DNA of 7,543 nt, from contig JABMNB010000018.1 of the NCBI GenBank assembly GCA_013205335.1, positions 1 through 7,543 of the forward strand. The letters are read 5' to 3'. The stretch is from Rhodospirillales bacterium. GTDB lineage: Bacteria; Pseudomonadota; Alphaproteobacteria; Reyranellales; Reyranellaceae. The notes under the pieces were generated by a model, which was not told where the DNA came from, ran no database searches, and saw only the letters and a program-made list of their open reading frames with translations. Below are positions 6,750 to 7,543 of this stretch, one piece after another. How positions within the stretch are numbered: the stretch's first letter is position 1; each line of letters opens with the position of its first letter. The translations under genes and the position numbers were made by a program.

Positions 6750-7543
6750 ATGCCGAATAGCCAACGCCTCGACACCACGCGGTTGCAAAAAATTGCCCAG
6801 GCTTATTGGGAGAGCGCGGCCCTGATGGCTGCCGTCGAGCTCGAGATCTTCACCGCGATCGCCCATGGCCACGACACCATCCCCGCCGTTGCCAGGGCCG
6901 CCGGCATCTCCGAGCGCAACGCCGAGCGCCTGCTGACCGTGCTGGCCGCCATGACGCTGCTGTCGCGCGAGGGCGAACGTTTCATCAACGCCGCCGACGT
7001 CCAGCGCTTCCTGGTGAAGGATAGCGACCGCTACGCGGGTCCGTGGATCCTGTTCACCAAGCCGCGCTGGAAGGCGTTCGGTAAGCTCTCCGAGCACCTG
7101 CGCAATCCCCAGGAGAACCGGCTCGGCGCCTACGTGGACTTCACGGTCGAGGATGCACGGCGCTATCACGCCGCGACCTACTCGATCGGCATGGGCGCCG
7201 CCCGCCTGTTCAGCCGTAGCGTCGACCTCTCGGGCCGCAAGTTGATGCTCGATCTCGGCGGCGGCTCCGGCGCCTACAGCATCGTCGCTACGAAGACGTT
7301 TCCGGGCCTCGAGGCGATCGTGCTCGACCTGCCGCCGGTCACGGTGGTGGCCGACGAGTACATCGCAGCCAACGGCGCCACGGGGCGCGTCCGAACACTG
7401 CCCGGCGACTTCACCGAGACCGCCTTCCCGCAGGGGGTCGACGTCGTCGTGATGGCGAGCAACCTGCCGCAATACGAGCCCGCCCTGATCCGCCGGGTCG
7501 TCGCCAAGGCGTTCGAGGCCCTCGTGCCCGGCGGCGAGATGCA
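6750..7543 (+). CDS. Two-domain SAM-dependent O-methyltransferase (Methyltransf_2 type), 3'-partial
   Basis: The frame opens at ATG 6750 and is unbroken to the window end (264 complete codons), so the C-terminus is missing; family members are about 330-370 residues. AGAGGG at 6735-6740 precedes the start by 9 nt. Residues 1-100 form a winged-helix dimerisation domain (MAAVELEIFTAIAHG, then IPAVARAAGISERNAERLL). The SAM-binding motif I is LDLGGGSGAYS at 167-177, followed by VLDLPPV at 191-197 (acidic end of strand 2) and GDFTETAFP at 219-227. The closing LVPGGEM is the post-motif turn. The architecture is that of hydroxyneurosporene/CrtF-like and plant-type O-methyltransferases, which methylate small hydroxylated substrates. 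Where those enzymes usually have LHDW with the catalytic His, this protein has NLPQY (238-242), so Pro replaces His. It may act without that base, on another acceptor atom. Substrate unknown. Confidence 0.88.
   Translation, partial: MPNSQRLDTTRLQKIAQAYWESAALMAAVELEIFTAIAHGHDTIPAVARAAGISERNAERLLTVLAAMTLLSREGERFINAADVQRFLVKDSDRYAGPWILFTKPRWKAFGKLSEHLRNPQENRLGAYVDFTVEDARRYHAATYSIGMGAARLFSRSVDLSGRKLMLDLGGGSGAYSIVATKTFPGLEAIVLDLPPVTVVADEYIAANGATGRVRTLPGDFTETAFPQGVDVVVMASNLPQYEPALIRRVVAKAFEALVPGGEM

Noticed and set aside
6717..7472. - strand open frame (251 codons) opposite the O-methyltransferase
   Set aside because: The + strand frame holds a clean motif I and dimerisation domain; the antisense product shows only low-complexity, GC-driven composition.

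Overview
This is GC-rich DNA with densely packed genes, strong G/C preference at third codon positions and Shine-Dalgarno-led starts, including two GTG starts. The gene content is a CoxL/XdhB-type molybdenum hydroxylase, an ABM-superfamily membrane protein, a PhyH dioxygenase, a DUF3828 protein, an adducin-type class II aldolase and a two-domain O-methyltransferase. Together these suggest a soil or freshwater alphaproteobacterium (Rhizobiales or Rhodospirillales-like). That placement is inferred from style and content, since no marker gene is present.

Layout. Bases 1-5867 hold five genes on the + strand. They are the 3' part of an Fe-S/molybdopterin hydroxylase (cut by the left edge), a tandem-ABM membrane protein whose GTG start overlaps the hydroxylase stop (GTGA), a protein of unknown function with a class I SAM-methyltransferase-like core, a phytanoyl-CoA dioxygenase-family hydroxylase, and a small exported DUF3828 protein. 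Gaps are 63, 55 and 17 bp after the initial overlap, so one transcript is possible, although the 63 and 55 bp gaps could hold internal promoters. A class II aldolase/adducin-family gene lies on the - strand (5871-6674) and meets the DUF3828 gene tail to tail with only 3 bp between stops. A 75-bp divergent intergenic region follows. Then comes a + strand O-methyltransferase that runs off the right edge with at least 264 codons. No stretch over 300 bp lacks a gene. I saw no tRNA, rRNA, CRISPR array, insertion sequence or convincing terminator.

Function. Most recognisable enzymes here would oxidise or modify small organic molecules: a Moco hydroxylase, a non-haem Fe(II)/2-oxoglutarate hydroxylase, an ABM-fold protein, a SAM methyltransferase and an aldolase-fold enzyme. 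A shared catabolic or tailoring pathway is possible but not shown; ordinary accessory metabolism is the default reading. The strongest sequence-level observations concern active sites. The Moco enzyme keeps its cofactor and catalytic residues but lacks both residues that define xanthine specificity. The aldolase has Gly where classical class II aldolases have the catalytic Glu. The O-methyltransferase has Pro where the usual catalytic His sits. The PhyH protein, by contrast, has a complete 2-His-1-carboxylate and Arg set. I found no clear evidence of a wholly new system.
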